DNA of 64,000 bases from Desertivirga brevis (GCF_017355835.1 NZ_JAFEWF010000001.1:744001-808000); one strand, 5' to 3'; shown: positions 16,722 through 26,604, counted from the first letter of the stretch. Program-made: numbers and translations. Notes: generated by a model not told the origin, from the letters alone.

Positions 16722-17588
16722 ATGATAAAACAATTTCTAACCACACTATTTTTACTATTACTGATAAAGACGTCGTTCGCCATTAAGATACAGCCAGATG
16801 GCAGGTGGATAGGCTCTCTCAAAGGGGATTCCCTTCAAGTGAAGGTACTCTATAGCAACGGGATTTTCAGCTCTTATTATACTTTCAAGAGACAGGATTT
16901 TTCTGATCTGCTCTCTTTGGGCCGAGATGTTGGGATAGCTAAAGATGCCGGAACGATGACGTTTAACGGTAGATTTGACGGCAACGAGGGCGCCGGTTTT
17001 TTCCAATTCAATCCTTCCAGGGATTTAGAGTCTTTTCTCTGGTCTCTGGGTTATACTTCTCTTGAATTACAGGATTATTTAATGTTCTATCTATTCAACC
17101 TGCAACTTGTTGAGGCCCGAGAACTTTTCAAGCTGGGTTACGTGCATACAAAGCATGAGCTTCTGGCCCTGGCTTCACATAGCATAACAGTCTCGTATAT
17201 AAGATCCTGGAGCAGCTATGGATATGACTCTTTATCCTTTCAAAATGTAATTGCATTAAAAGCTGTGGGCGCCAGACCTGGTTACGGCAATGGTTTCAAA
17301 CCTCTTGGCTATCAATTTATTCCACCCCAAATTTTAGTTAAGATGAAGGCGCTTGATATTTGGCCTGATTATATTCAAGGGTTCAATGCTATAGGTTTTG
17401 ATGCAATACCCCCAAATACCCTCTTGGCAGCAAAATCAAGTGGGCTAAGGCCTGAGTATGTCTCTTTAATGCAATTGGAAGGTCATTATTATTCAAGTCT
17501 TAAAGAGTATGTCCATGAAGCAGCGATCGAATTAACTTCAAGGTCAAAGGTGAGGTTTAAAAGTAAGCGAGATAAGAAAGACTTTTAG
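16722..17588 (+). CDS. Secreted protein with GY/LS repeat units, M56-associated type
   Basis: The product is 288 residues with a signal peptide (MIKQFLTTLFLLLLIKTSFA). After a beta-rich first third (GRWIGSLKGDSLQVKV) come helical repeats of about 30 residues: ...LFKLGYVHTKHELLALASH, ...YGYDSLSFQNVIALKAVGARPGY, ...LGYQFIPPQILVKMKAL, ...IGFDAIPPNTLLAAKSSGLRPEY. I recall the same repeat in C-terminal regions of some Bacteroidota M56 proteins. TTG 16704 would add six residues; ATG 16722 is preferred. It closes the BlaI/M56 gene group; its role is unknown. Confidence 0.65.
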   Translation: MIKQFLTTLFLLLLIKTSFAIKIQPDGRWIGSLKGDSLQVKVLYSNGIFSSYYTFKRQDFSDLLSLGRDVGIAKDAGTMTFNGRFDGNEGAGFFQFNPSRDLESFLWSLGYTSLELQDYLMFYLFNLQLVEARELFKLGYVHTKHELLALASHSITVSYIRSWSSYGYDSLSFQNVIALKAVGARPGYGNGFKPLGYQFIPPQILVKMKALDIWPDYIQGFNAIGFDAIPPNTLLAAKSSGLRPEYVSLMQLEGHYYSSLKEYVHEAAIELTSRSKVRFKSKRDKKDF

Positions 17589-17748
17589 CGTAAGCGTAGT
17601 ATTAGAGTTACAGTTACTTAATGCAGCTGACATCAAATTGCTTTTTTCGTCCGTAATCCAGACTTTTGTATCTCTATTGTAACGGCTCTTTTACTGAAAT
17701 GTTAATAGCTAAGTCCTACTTTTATTTTTTCGTTTTACAGAAACCTTA

Positions 17749-20211
17749 ATGTTTAAGTCTTTTTCCTTCGATTATTCAGTTTACACATCTCGTATTCTTA
17801 AGCTATCTCTATTCATCATGATACTGTTATTCTCCGCAGTTACGCGTGCCGATGACAGGAAACAACTTTTTGACAGCGGGTGGAGGTTTTATCTCGGTGT
17901 TTCAGAACAGGCAAAAACGTTTGAATTTGATGACCGAGACTGGCGCTCCGTGGATCTTCCTCACGATTGGAGCATCGAGCCAATCAAAAATCAGGTTCCT
18001 GGTAAAACGATAGGTCCATTCAGCAAAGAGAGCCCAGGTGGTGCTGCAACTGGCCAGACACTGGGAGGTGAAGGATGGTATCGAAAAACATTCACGATAG
18101 CTCCAACTGACGCTGGGAAAAGGCATGAGTTGTATTTTGAAGGTATATACAACCAATCAGAAATATGGATAAACGGAAAAAAAGCTTGGGAGAACATGTA
18201 TGGTTACAGTACCTTCCGCTTTGACATTACGCCATATTGTAATGCGGCCGGAGAAAAAAATGTAATTGCAATAAAAGTAGTTAATAAAGGAAAAAACTCC
18301 AGATGGTATGCAGGATCGGGCATTTACAGGCACGTATATCTGATCAAGACTGGTCACTCGTATATAGATGACTGGCTTAGTTCTGTTCAGACTACCTCCC
18401 TACTTAATGACAAAGCAAGGCTGAATATAAACACAACGGTTATCCAAGCCAAGTCTGATAAAGATCTAATGGTTGATGCAGAGCTCATCAGTCCCGGAGG
18501 GAAAGTTGTTGGTAAGGAACACAGACCTGTTCCTTACGCCGCCAACGATACTACAGCAATGGCTTTTGATTTCACGGTAACTAGTCCCCTACTGTGGAAT
18601 GTGACAACTCCATCCCTTTATACCTTGAAGTTGACGTTAACCAATAAAAACGGCGTTCAGGATATCGTTACCTTACCTTTTGGTATTCGTACAATTGCTT
18701 ATTCCGTCGACAAAGGGTTTCAAATTAATGGTCAGTCTCTGGATTTGAAAGGGGGATGCATCCATCACGACAACGGCATACTAGGTGCTGCAGCTTATGA
18801 CCGGGCTGAAGAAAGGAAGATCCAGCTTCTAAAAGCCAATGGATTCATAGCTGTGCGATCTCATAACCCTATGTCAGAAAGTTTTATGCAAGCCTGTGAT
18901 CGTTTGGGAATGCTAGTAGTAAATGAAGCTTTTGATCAATGGGAGAAGAAGAAAAATCCCGACGACTACCATCAGTACTTTAAAGAATGGAGTGCGAGAG
19001 ACATCAGATCGCTGGTGCTAAGGGATCGCAATAAACCTTCCGTCATTATGTGGAGTATTGGTAATGAAATATATGAAAGGCTTACTGACAGAGGTGTGGA
19101 AATTGCAGCTTACCTCAGAAAAGAAGTGCTGAAATACGATACAACGAGGGCCATCACTGCTGGCGTAAACAACCAGTGGGATAAAGAACGTAAAAACAGA
19201 GTTCCGATCGACAATGCGTTTCTTTCCCTCGATGTGGCGGGCTACAATTACATGTGGCCTTTGTATGAGCGTGATCACGCCAGATTTCCTAACAGGGTTA
19301 TGATGGGCACTGAAAGTGTAGCTACCGAAGCGGTATCTAACTGGAATAAAGTAGAAAAATTACCTTATGTAATAGGTGATTTCATTTGGACGGCAATGGA
19401 CTACTTGGGCGAATCCGGTTTGGGTAGCTCGATCGAAGTCGATCCTTCGGAAAACCTGCACTTTTTTCAGGATTGGCCATGGTACAATGCCTGGTGCGGT
19501 GATATTGATTTGCTAGGTATTAAAAAGCCTCAGTCCTACTATCGGGATGTAGTTTGGAAACGGCGAAATATTACGATGGGAGTAGAATTGCCTGCCCAAC
19601 CAGGAAAGATTAGAAAAGTTAGCTTTTGGGGCTGGCCAGAAGAAACCTTGGCGTGGAATTTTCCAGAATATATCGACAAAAAGGTCTCTGTAAATGTATA
19701 TTCCAGAGCGCCAAAAATCAAGTTGTTCCTTAATGATAAGTTTTTGGCTGAACAGAAAACAGACAGCATCTATAAAGCAACCTTCAACATTCCTTATTAT
19801 CCGGGAACACTCAAAGCAGTTGAAGATATTAATGGTGTAGCAGGCGATTCCATTATACTGGCTACACCAGGAGCGAAAAGAATATTAAGATTATCAGCCG
19901 ATCGAAAAAACCTGTTGCCGGATGGGCAGTCGCTTTCTTATGTGCTCATTGAACTTGTAGATCAGAACGGTAACGTTGTATTGGAGTCGGGTAGAAAAGT
20001 TAACATCTCATTAACCGGAAAGTCAGGGAAGATCGTTGCTTCTGGTAACGCCGCACCAAATGACATGGAAAGTTTCAATTCTTTACAACCAAAATTATTT
20101 AATGGCCGGGCGATGGTTATACTCAAATCTGGGTATGAAAAAGGAAATGTATCTTTAAAAGTTAAATCACAACGGTTAAACTCTAGTAGGTTAAAAATCA
20201 GCGTGAATTAA
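17749..20211 (+). CDS. Glycoside hydrolase family 2 (beta-galactosidase-like)
   Basis: The product is 820 residues with an N-terminal signal segment (about 16-34). The order is GH2 sugar-binding domain (GWYRKTFTI, about 90-215), immunoglobulin-like domain (about 220-320), then a TIM barrel with the GH2 signatures: general acid/base E440 in W-S-I-G-N-E and nucleophile E522 in G-T-E-S. C-terminal beta domains (about 620-820) follow. The substrate is probably a beta-galactoside or other beta-glycoside and cannot be fixed from motifs. No SusCD pair is adjacent. Confidence 0.9.
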   Translation: MFKSFSFDYSVYTSRILKLSLFIMILLFSAVTRADDRKQLFDSGWRFYLGVSEQAKTFEFDDRDWRSVDLPHDWSIEPIKNQVPGKTIGPFSKESPGGAATGQTLGGEGWYRKTFTIAPTDAGKRHELYFEGIYNQSEIWINGKKAWENMYGYSTFRFDITPYCNAAGEKNVIAIKVVNKGKNSRWYAGSGIYRHVYLIKTGHSYIDDWLSSVQTTSLLNDKARLNINTTVIQAKSDKDLMVDAELISPGGKVVGKEHRPVPYAANDTTAMAFDFTVTSPLLWNVTTPSLYTLKLTLTNKNGVQDIVTLPFGIRTIAYSVDKGFQINGQSLDLKGGCIHHDNGILGAAAYDRAEERKIQLLKANGFIAVRSHNPMSESFMQACDRLGMLVVNEAFDQWEKKKNPDDYHQYFKEWSARDIRSLVLRDRNKPSVIMWSIGNEIYERLTDRGVEIAAYLRKEVLKYDTTRAITAGVNNQWDKERKNRVPIDNAFLSLDVAGYNYMWPLYERDHARFPNRVMMGTESVATEAVSNWNKVEKLPYVIGDFIWTAMDYLGESGLGSSIEVDPSENLHFFQDWPWYNAWCGDIDLLGIKKPQSYYRDVVWKRRNITMGVELPAQPGKIRKVSFWGWPEETLAWNFPEYIDKKVSVNVYSRAPKIKLFLNDKFLAEQKTDSIYKATFNIPYYPGTLKAVEDINGVAGDSIILATPGAKRILRLSADRKNLLPDGQSLSYVLIELVDQNGNVVLESGRKVNISLTGKSGKIVASGNAAPNDMESFNSLQPKLFNGRAMVILKSGYEKGNVSLKVKSQRLNSSRLKISVN

Positions 20212-20535
20212 ACATCCTGTATTGAATGCTGATGTTCACACAAATTCCTATGTAGGAGTACAACACTTTACCAGACTGCTAATGTTCCGAGAGCCTCGGT
20301 CGCTATTTATATTTCTATAAATAGTTATATGGGTAGTTAGGCAGTTTGTATCCCTGGCCTTGAAATGGAGAGCAGAAAACGAACGTTAAAATGGAAGTTT
20401 AACGTACGTTTATTATCACAGTTTTTTAACCTGAATTTTAAATTAAATACTTAAACGGTAATTATCCTTGTTCTGCAAATTCTTTGCATCTGTTAGGACG
20501 TACCGGATATTTTAACTTTTACTTATCATCAAAAA
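20212..20535. other. Intergenic region with three stem-loops
   Basis: Three hairpins follow the GH2 stop. CCGAG/CTCGG is at 20287-20299. A perfect 9-bp stem with TTTC loop is at 20303-20324. A 13-bp stem with one mismatch is at 20378-20410. None has a classical T-run. They may end GH2 transcription or structure the leader of the downstream lipoprotein gene. Confidence 0.6.
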
Positions 20536-20874
20536 ATGAAAAAATATTTAACCTTTTCACTGTCATTACCTCTACTTGCTATTTCAACAACTGCTTGTAA
20601 AAAAGAGGCTAATTCGAAAACATACTTTGGAACAGTAAGGGCGGAACTAGTAAGCTGTACTGGACCAACTGGGATTCCATACGTAATTGATGTGCTTGAT
20701 GATGAGAAATTGGACTCCGTAGCCACACTTACTCTTCCAAGCAAATACAAGTCAATCGGAAAGGCTATAAAATTCAAGATTAGGGAGGTTGGCACTAGCG
20801 ACGACTTTATGATTTGTACCACCAATATCATAGCGCCGGAGCAGGTGATTGTTTACGAAGTGTCTGAAAATTAA
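20536..20874 (+). CDS. Small lipoprotein
   Basis: The 112-residue product has a lipoprotein signal (ISTTACKK at about residues 16-23). The mature part is a predicted small beta-sandwich with a C-T-G-P-T segment; no family is recognised. It sits 10 bases ahead of another lipoprotein of similar character, so the two are probably co-transcribed. They may be paralogues; both keep a conserved late ICT/ICN-type Cys motif. Confidence 0.65.
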   Translation: MKKYLTFSLSLPLLAISTTACKKEANSKTYFGTVRAELVSCTGPTGIPYVIDVLDDEKLDSVATLTLPSKYKSIGKAIKFKIREVGTSDDFMICTTNIIAPEQVIVYEVSEN

Positions 20875-20884
20875 ACCAAAATAT

Positions 20885-21358
20885 ATGAGGAAAATTACTA
20901 GTTGCCTTTACTATCACATTGTTACTTTCATGATCTCTTACAGAAATTTTGTGAGTCCGCCTGTCTCCTTTTGGATTCTCCTCTTACTAATTACTTTCAC
21001 TAATTCAGCCTGTGAAAAGAAGGAGAATGTAGCTTGCGGATGTGATACTGAAGTTACCGCAGAAATTGGTCAAGTAACGGGTAAATTGTCTTACAAAAAG
21101 CAATTGGACCCAGCTGACACTTTTTATAATGATCAATATTGGGTGGGTGAGATTCCAGCCCAAGGAATCAGCTTTTCCTATATCATTTGTAATGAATCTC
21201 TTTTAACTTCGGAGATGAGAAACTTAAAAAGTAGCACCGGAGAAACAACATTAAAAGTAAAATTTTCTGGAAAAGTTAGATCTCTGTGTCAACCTTCCAT
21301 GAATCCATCGGGAGTTACTATCAAACATATAACATTAACCCAAATCGAGTTACAATGA
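20885..21358 (+). CDS. Small lipoprotein, Cys-rich after the lipobox
   Basis: From ATG 20885 the product is 157 residues. A hydrophobic segment ends TNSACEKK (lipobox). The mature N-terminus carries C-G-C, and later Cys occur in IICN and LCQP. ATG 20930 is an alternative that would give a normal-length signal, and ATG 20849 overlaps the upstream gene. The function is unknown. Confidence 0.6.
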   Translation: MRKITSCLYYHIVTFMISYRNFVSPPVSFWILLLLITFTNSACEKKENVACGCDTEVTAEIGQVTGKLSYKKQLDPADTFYNDQYWVGEIPAQGISFSYIICNESLLTSEMRNLKSSTGETTLKVKFSGKVRSLCQPSMNPSGVTIKHITLTQIELQ

Positions 21359-21389
21359 GAACAGTTCCTTATTATCTCCTATTTTAAGG

Positions 21390-21419
21390 AGTTCACTTTA
21401 ACCACCGTTAAAGTGGACT
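21390..21419. terminator. Stem-loop between convergent genes
   Basis: A 13-bp stem (21390-21402 with 21407-21419, one G-U pair) has a 4-base loop, placed between the plus-strand lipoprotein and the minus-strand receptor gene. Only a weak T-run follows on the plus strand. Confidence 0.5.
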
Positions 21420-21548
21420 TTCAAATTCTTTTACAGATTAAGGCTTTAAGTCTAAAAAGTTTGGAAAGAGTCATTGCACCACTAACTTAGGAATAAATGT
21501 CTACATTTTTGAACAGCTTTTGAAGGGATCGCATATATTAACCTGTTC

Positions 21549-24314
21549 CTAGTTTATAAAACTTCCGTCGCCCCTTCTGTTTAATTCCTTACCATTCTTA
21601 GTTGGAGCAGGAGTCCACTTTTGCAAACGATAGGTTAAACCAAACATAAAGTACCGGCTTGAAATATTGCTCCTGTAATCCGTAATTGAGTTAATATTCA
21701 CTCTACGAAGGACGAAATTATTCTGATTTAGCAGGTCGTAAGTTTCTATTTTAACTGTTCCCCTTCTATTAAAAAACTCTTTCGATATAGAAGAATTGAT
21801 AATAAATGGATTCTTATTAGCATTGGTTTGCAAGCCCTTAATATAACTCTTACTTGCATCGAACTTCAGAAAAAAACCAGAAGCAAAGTCAACTCTACCA
21901 GAGGTTGTAAGACCTAATATACGGGTTCTATAATCATCATTTCCTGCACTTAAATCTATCCGTTGAGAACTATACCTGAAGCCGGGGAACAATTCCAGCC
22001 AGTCTACCGGATTTAATTCGCATCCAATGTTTTGCGTTAGTCCTGTTACCTCTGTAAAATTCAAATTGTTGTTAAGCAGTGAGGGGCTCTTTGAATAATC
22101 TCCTCTCCCACTTAACTTAATTTTATAATTAGTATTTCTAAACTGTTTTGATATATCGTAATATAGTGACGAATAAAGATCTCTTCCTCTATTCTCAAAA
22201 TAGGTACGCCGCCTCCCTCTGCTTTGATCCACTTCAATAATATCGCGGACAATCTTGTCATTAACAATATTGACTCGACCGTCAAGGGTAATATTTATCC
22301 TGGAATTAGCAAGATAAGTGCTAAACCTCGTATTAACAGAGTGCCGGAACTCCGGCTTCAGGCGAGGATTTCCGATAATGATATTTTGAGGGTTACTTAC
22401 ATCGGGCACACTTTGAATTTGTTCAAATCCTGGTTCCCTCAATGTTCCGTAATAATTAACACTTAATACCTTAAGCTTAGACCATTGATATTCGGACCTG
22501 AACAAAGGGACGAAGTTCATTGTAGTTCTTCTGGTCTTGGTAGCGAGTGATTCAGACCGTCCTTGTAGTAAGGTGGGTAAGCCTGTAACTCCTAAAGAAA
22601 GGTTGTACTTGCCTTTTATATAACGATAATTTAGAGAGTAACGTTGCTCCAAAAAGGAATAATTAAAAATCCTGCTTAAGGAGTCCGACCGTACCGTTAC
22701 TCCATCAACTTCCTGATCTATCAGCTGTCTATTCGAATAGATCCTCGCATTAATCTGAGAGTTAAACTCGATTTTAGAATAAGTGGTCAGGGGTTCCGAA
22801 AAGGTAAAACCTGCGTTGTATGTTGTAGTTGAGTTTGTGAAATTACTTAGGAAGCTGGCAACAGAATCCTTTAAAAAATTACCCGACAAAGCGTCGTAGA
22901 AAATATATTCATTATCAGTATCTCTTTGTCTGTCTGCATCTACACTTCTAAATGATAAGCTTGCTGAAATTGCTCTTCCTCGTTTGTGGAAGCTATGAGC
23001 ATACACTGAAGAAAATCCATAATTCGGGGTAGAACCATCACCAGAATAACCCGTCTCTGCATTTTGTCTGATTCCCCCCATTTGAATAGCACTTACTGAA
23101 TTAAAGGAATTATTATCAGTATAACTGAAGAATGGTGAAAATGAGATATAATTAGCGCTGTCTATATTCCACTTCAACTCCGTATTTAAAGCATGAATTG
23201 CGTTTTCTGTTTTTGCAATAGTATTATTTTCAATCAGTACTTGCCCAAATCTTTGGTTGTACTCGTTAGTGAAGCTGCTACTCAACTGATCAACTCTCCT
23301 ATTGTCTGCTGTATACGTAAAACTATATCTTAACCTTTGATTAGGTCGATCCGAATATCCTAAAGAACCTTTAAAAGCATTACTGGTACCGCTTCCCGGA
23401 AATTGGTGCTGATTGATTGCAGAAATATCACCAGCACTTGCTGTTATTCCAGAAATAGACTTGTTTAGACCGGCTGAGGACACAATTTGTTCATTAAGAT
23501 TTAGGCGTGTGAAATTAAGTTGTCCATCATATCTTTCTTTATTTCCACCAGCTACATCTGTTTGCAGCCTATTTCCGACCGACTTATCCCTCCTGGTAAC
23601 AATGTTTAACACCCGTTCAGGCTCCTTGTCCTTTATTCCCGTTTGCTCCGCTTGTTCTCCATACTCGTCGATCATTTGGATTTTTTCAACAATTTCGGCT
23701 GGCAAGGTTCTAATGGCATTTGCTATATTTCCTCCTGCATAATTTTGCCCGTTTAGCCTGGCCTTTTGCACTGGCACTCCCTGATGTGAAACCGATCCAT
23801 TTTTGGATACCTCTATACCGTCCATTTTTTTTAGCAGATCCTCTATGTAAGCATTTGGTTTCACCTTATAATCGGATGCCCGGTACTCGGTTGTATCACC
23901 TTTATAAAGAACAAGTGCAGAACTCTTTATTTGCACTTCAGAAAGCATTGTTGTGGAGTTGCGAAGAATTATAGGATTCAGAATTATCTGTTTGGTATTG
24001 TCATTATAAAGATATCTTTTATTAAAAGTCCTATAACCTATACTTCTAACTGAAAGTATGAATTGGCCTGCAGAAACACCCCTGAAAATAAAAACACCCT
24101 GATTGTTCGTTGAAAGTTTCAACGAGTCCCTCTCTGTTTTCAAAACCACAATTGCTCCAACCACAGCATCATCTACAGAATCCTTTACAATGCCACTTAC
24201 CTCTCTTTGATAGGATGGACTGGGTTGACCATTAACCGTTTTTACACAATTCAGCAATAAAGCGAACATGGCAAATCGCATCAATTGGAGAAAAATGTGC
24301 TCTGCAAATTTCAT
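21549..24314 (-). CDS. Outer-membrane beta-barrel receptor (TonB-dependent-like)
   Basis: The 921-residue protein has a signal peptide (ending VNGQ at about 30). A carboxypeptidase-regulatory domain follows (VSGIVKDSVDDAVVGAIVVL, about 38-110), then a plug-like region (YIEDLLKKMDGIEV, GENIANAIRTLPAE-like, VLNIVTRRDKS) and a long barrel of amphipathic strands ending in an aromatic residue pattern (FMFGLTYRLQ). There is no SusD partner. It lies 6 bases after an exported CBM9-like gene on the same strand, so they form an operon and probably act together. Confidence 0.85.
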   Translation of the reverse strand: MKFAEHIFLQLMRFAMFALLLNCVKTVNGQPSPSYQREVSGIVKDSVDDAVVGAIVVLKTERDSLKLSTNNQGVFIFRGVSAGQFILSVRSIGYRTFNKRYLYNDNTKQIILNPIILRNSTTMLSEVQIKSSALVLYKGDTTEYRASDYKVKPNAYIEDLLKKMDGIEVSKNGSVSHQGVPVQKARLNGQNYAGGNIANAIRTLPAEIVEKIQMIDEYGEQAEQTGIKDKEPERVLNIVTRRDKSVGNRLQTDVAGGNKERYDGQLNFTRLNLNEQIVSSAGLNKSISGITASAGDISAINQHQFPGSGTSNAFKGSLGYSDRPNQRLRYSFTYTADNRRVDQLSSSFTNEYNQRFGQVLIENNTIAKTENAIHALNTELKWNIDSANYISFSPFFSYTDNNSFNSVSAIQMGGIRQNAETGYSGDGSTPNYGFSSVYAHSFHKRGRAISASLSFRSVDADRQRDTDNEYIFYDALSGNFLKDSVASFLSNFTNSTTTYNAGFTFSEPLTTYSKIEFNSQINARIYSNRQLIDQEVDGVTVRSDSLSRIFNYSFLEQRYSLNYRYIKGKYNLSLGVTGLPTLLQGRSESLATKTRRTTMNFVPLFRSEYQWSKLKVLSVNYYGTLREPGFEQIQSVPDVSNPQNIIIGNPRLKPEFRHSVNTRFSTYLANSRINITLDGRVNIVNDKIVRDIIEVDQSRGRRRTYFENRGRDLYSSLYYDISKQFRNTNYKIKLSGRGDYSKSPSLLNNNLNFTEVTGLTQNIGCELNPVDWLELFPGFRYSSQRIDLSAGNDDYRTRILGLTTSGRVDFASGFFLKFDASKSYIKGLQTNANKNPFIINSSISKEFFNRRGTVKIETYDLLNQNNFVLRRVNINSITDYRSNISSRYFMFGLTYRLQKWTPAPTKNGKELNRRGDGSFIN

Positions 24315-24320
24315 CAGGTA

Positions 24321-25112
24321 TTACTTATTGCCGTCTTTATTACGCAGAAGTGTGTAGCTTCCGGAGCAAGATGTAGTACTAGAGGCCGACTTTAAATCAA
24401 TTCCCCCTGCACCTTTCCCTCCGATTATGGCATCAGGATTAGGCATACTTCGTAAAGTTTTAGAGATTACCCCGTTTAACTTAATATCATACGAAAACTT
24501 TGGATGCCCAGAAGGTGGGATATTTAATAGTTGCAACGGGACAGACATCTCATACACATAGTTTGAATTTTCATCAAATAAACTTCGACACAGAATTCCC
24601 AAATCATTATAAACAGAAATTACCGTATCCGGCATATCCTTTAAACCCGCTACCTGTATTTCCTTCAACCTATCAATCCCTTTCCTATTTAAAGTAAACA
24701 TAACCGAGTCCTTCTTCTTTTCATCATGCTGTAATCCGGTTTTGTCATCTTTAACTTCAGAAGTCATAGCTAGAAGAAATTTCAGTCCCTCGTTATCTTG
24801 CTTAGGAAATGATACACTCGGGTTATTAGGTAAGGATTTAAGATTTAAAGTTATTCCTCCTCTTAAAATCTTGCTTGTTATTCCAAGGTTAGTGGATTTG
24901 ACAACGAAATAAAGGTTCTCCTGATCATTTGCTAGCGTGTAGTAAATCTGAGTGCTCGGATTGAATGCTTGAAATGTTTTCCACTCAGCTGCCTTCCCAT
25001 CTATTTTTATGTTATTGGGAACCCAAAGTCCTTTTTCCTGTACTTTAGGCAATTTTTGCCCATTGGCCAGGGAAACAAATAATAGTATTATTGACGTTAA
25101 TGTAAGTTTCAT
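24321..25112 (-). CDS. Exported protein with CBM9-like domain
   Basis: The product is 263 residues with a signal peptide (LTSIILLFVSLANGQ). The segment IKIDGKAAEWKTF is the usual opening of CBM9/DOMON-like folds in exported proteins, followed by YYTLANDQENLYFVVKST. The C-terminal part has a Gly-rich GGKGAGGID motif and two Cys. The frame runs back to 25184, but the ATG at 25112 places the signal peptide at the N-terminus. It is upstream partner of the outer-membrane barrel; it may be a periplasmic or surface accessory. Confidence 0.65.
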   Translation of the reverse strand: MKLTLTSIILLFVSLANGQKLPKVQEKGLWVPNNIKIDGKAAEWKTFQAFNPSTQIYYTLANDQENLYFVVKSTNLGITSKILRGGITLNLKSLPNNPSVSFPKQDNEGLKFLLAMTSEVKDDKTGLQHDEKKKDSVMFTLNRKGIDRLKEIQVAGLKDMPDTVISVYNDLGILCRSLFDENSNYVYEMSVPLQLLNIPPSGHPKFSYDIKLNGVISKTLRSMPNPDAIIGGKGAGGIDLKSASSTTSCSGSYTLLRNKDGNK

Positions 25113-25365
25113 AAGTTGATTTAATTGGTTAAGAACGGACGCATTTTTAAAGCCTGCTTTTGTTGACTGGTATTTCTTCGGCAAATAATCATTTCCCAGA
25201 CTTCAATGGCAGTAAGTAGAGCTCAATTTGAAGAAACTAAACTGGTGCTTTTTTCGAAACAGGACAAGTGTTATATATCATAATTAAGGTTAGTAGTTTA
25301 TCATTTAGGTTAAACGTAAATGGATGATCTAATTTAGCAATAATACATTAAGTTGCAATTTCCTA

Positions 25366-26604
25366 TTACCGGTTATAAGGCTCTTCACTCACCCAATTAA
25401 ATGATCTTTCCACCAATTGAAAATGTTGTTTCACCAACTTTACTTTCAAGCTTTGGTCAAAGTAAATACCATGCAAATCCAAATTATCCGGGTCTCTTAA
25501 GGTATATTTAAAGCGATGGAAGGTGACGGGATCATCTTTGAATGCAATGGTTAGTTCATGTTTGGAGGTATCAACTGTCATATTACAGAATTCGAGCTTT
25601 TCACCCAACATCCTGATAATTGAATGCTCGCTACGCTGTATGGCCAGCTCTTCCCATTTAGTTACCGGACGCTCTGATTCAAAAGACTCTACTTTATAGA
25701 CTCCGTATAAAGGCAACTTCGGGGCACCGTCACCATAATGCTTTCTTTGATTAATATTGGAAAAAATCAAAAATGTGATAGGAGCAATTATTATCAAATA
25801 TTTAAATATAGCAATGGAGGTATTCACCCATTTTTTGCTTAATAATGGCCTTTCTATCTCTTTCAGCTGAACAGCTTCATTACTTAAAAAGAATTTAAAA
25901 AGTTGTTTAAAATTAGGTACCAACAGGAAGAGACTCATTACGAAGAGCATGGTCGATAATATTTTTACTGGCACATCGAAGAAATAATTGATTGCCATTA
26001 TATTAGCAGAAACAGCTATACATATTAAAGCACCAAGAGTTGCTGTTCTTCGAAAGAACAATAAAGCCGCAAATAGCTCACAGATTCCGATGAAAATGTT
26101 GTAGCCATCTGAGAACCCAAAAAAGGTCCAGGCTAATCCCATCGGTGAAGAATCTCCATAAGGAGTTAAAAGTCGTGTCAAATCTGGTGACGAAAATTGC
26201 AGTTTGATAACTTTTACTAGACCATAATGAATGAAAGTGAGAGCCAAATAATACCTTACAATGGCTAGAAGCCAGTAATGTAAGTTGAAGTATTGTTTCT
26301 TCTTTCTGTCTAGCCAGCTCCAAAACGTTGCTCCCAGTATTGAAATTATTAAAATTAGTAACAGTGTTATATAATGGTATAGGGTATCCCCACTACCACC
26401 ACGCCGGATTGTCGGAATGATATAATTTAACTCTAACACAGAGTTAGATAACCATATCACTGCTCTATCTAACACCTTACCCATAAAACCGGCTAATGGC
26501 AATACCGGATTATGTATAAATACGAAGGAGCATAAGAAGATAAAAGAAAACCGGAAGCTAACTCTTTCTATTTTATTCCAGGGGTTTGGTGTAGGTTGTG
26601 GCAT
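25366..26604 (-). CDS. DoxX-like integral membrane protein
   Basis: The 412-residue protein has about seven hydrophobic segments: near 15-35, 75-97, 110-130, 165-185, 190-210, 215-235 and 265-285. The central part (YYLALTFIHYGLVKVI, then GICELFAALLFF and LSTMLFVMSLFLL) matches the four-helix DoxX pattern. The C-terminal 120 residues are soluble and beta-rich. The function is unknown; DoxX relatives are linked to redox or thiosulfate chemistry. Confidence 0.65.
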   Translation of the reverse strand: MPQPTPNPWNKIERVSFRFSFIFLCSFVFIHNPVLPLAGFMGKVLDRAVIWLSNSVLELNYIIPTIRRGGSGDTLYHYITLLLILIISILGATFWSWLDRKKKQYFNLHYWLLAIVRYYLALTFIHYGLVKVIKLQFSSPDLTRLLTPYGDSSPMGLAWTFFGFSDGYNIFIGICELFAALLFFRRTATLGALICIAVSANIMAINYFFDVPVKILSTMLFVMSLFLLVPNFKQLFKFFLSNEAVQLKEIERPLLSKKWVNTSIAIFKYLIIIAPITFLIFSNINQRKHYGDGAPKLPLYGVYKVESFESERPVTKWEELAIQRSEHSIIRMLGEKLEFCNMTVDTSKHELTIAFKDDPVTFHRFKYTLRDPDNLDLHGIYFDQSLKVKLVKQHFQLVERSFNWVSEEPYNR

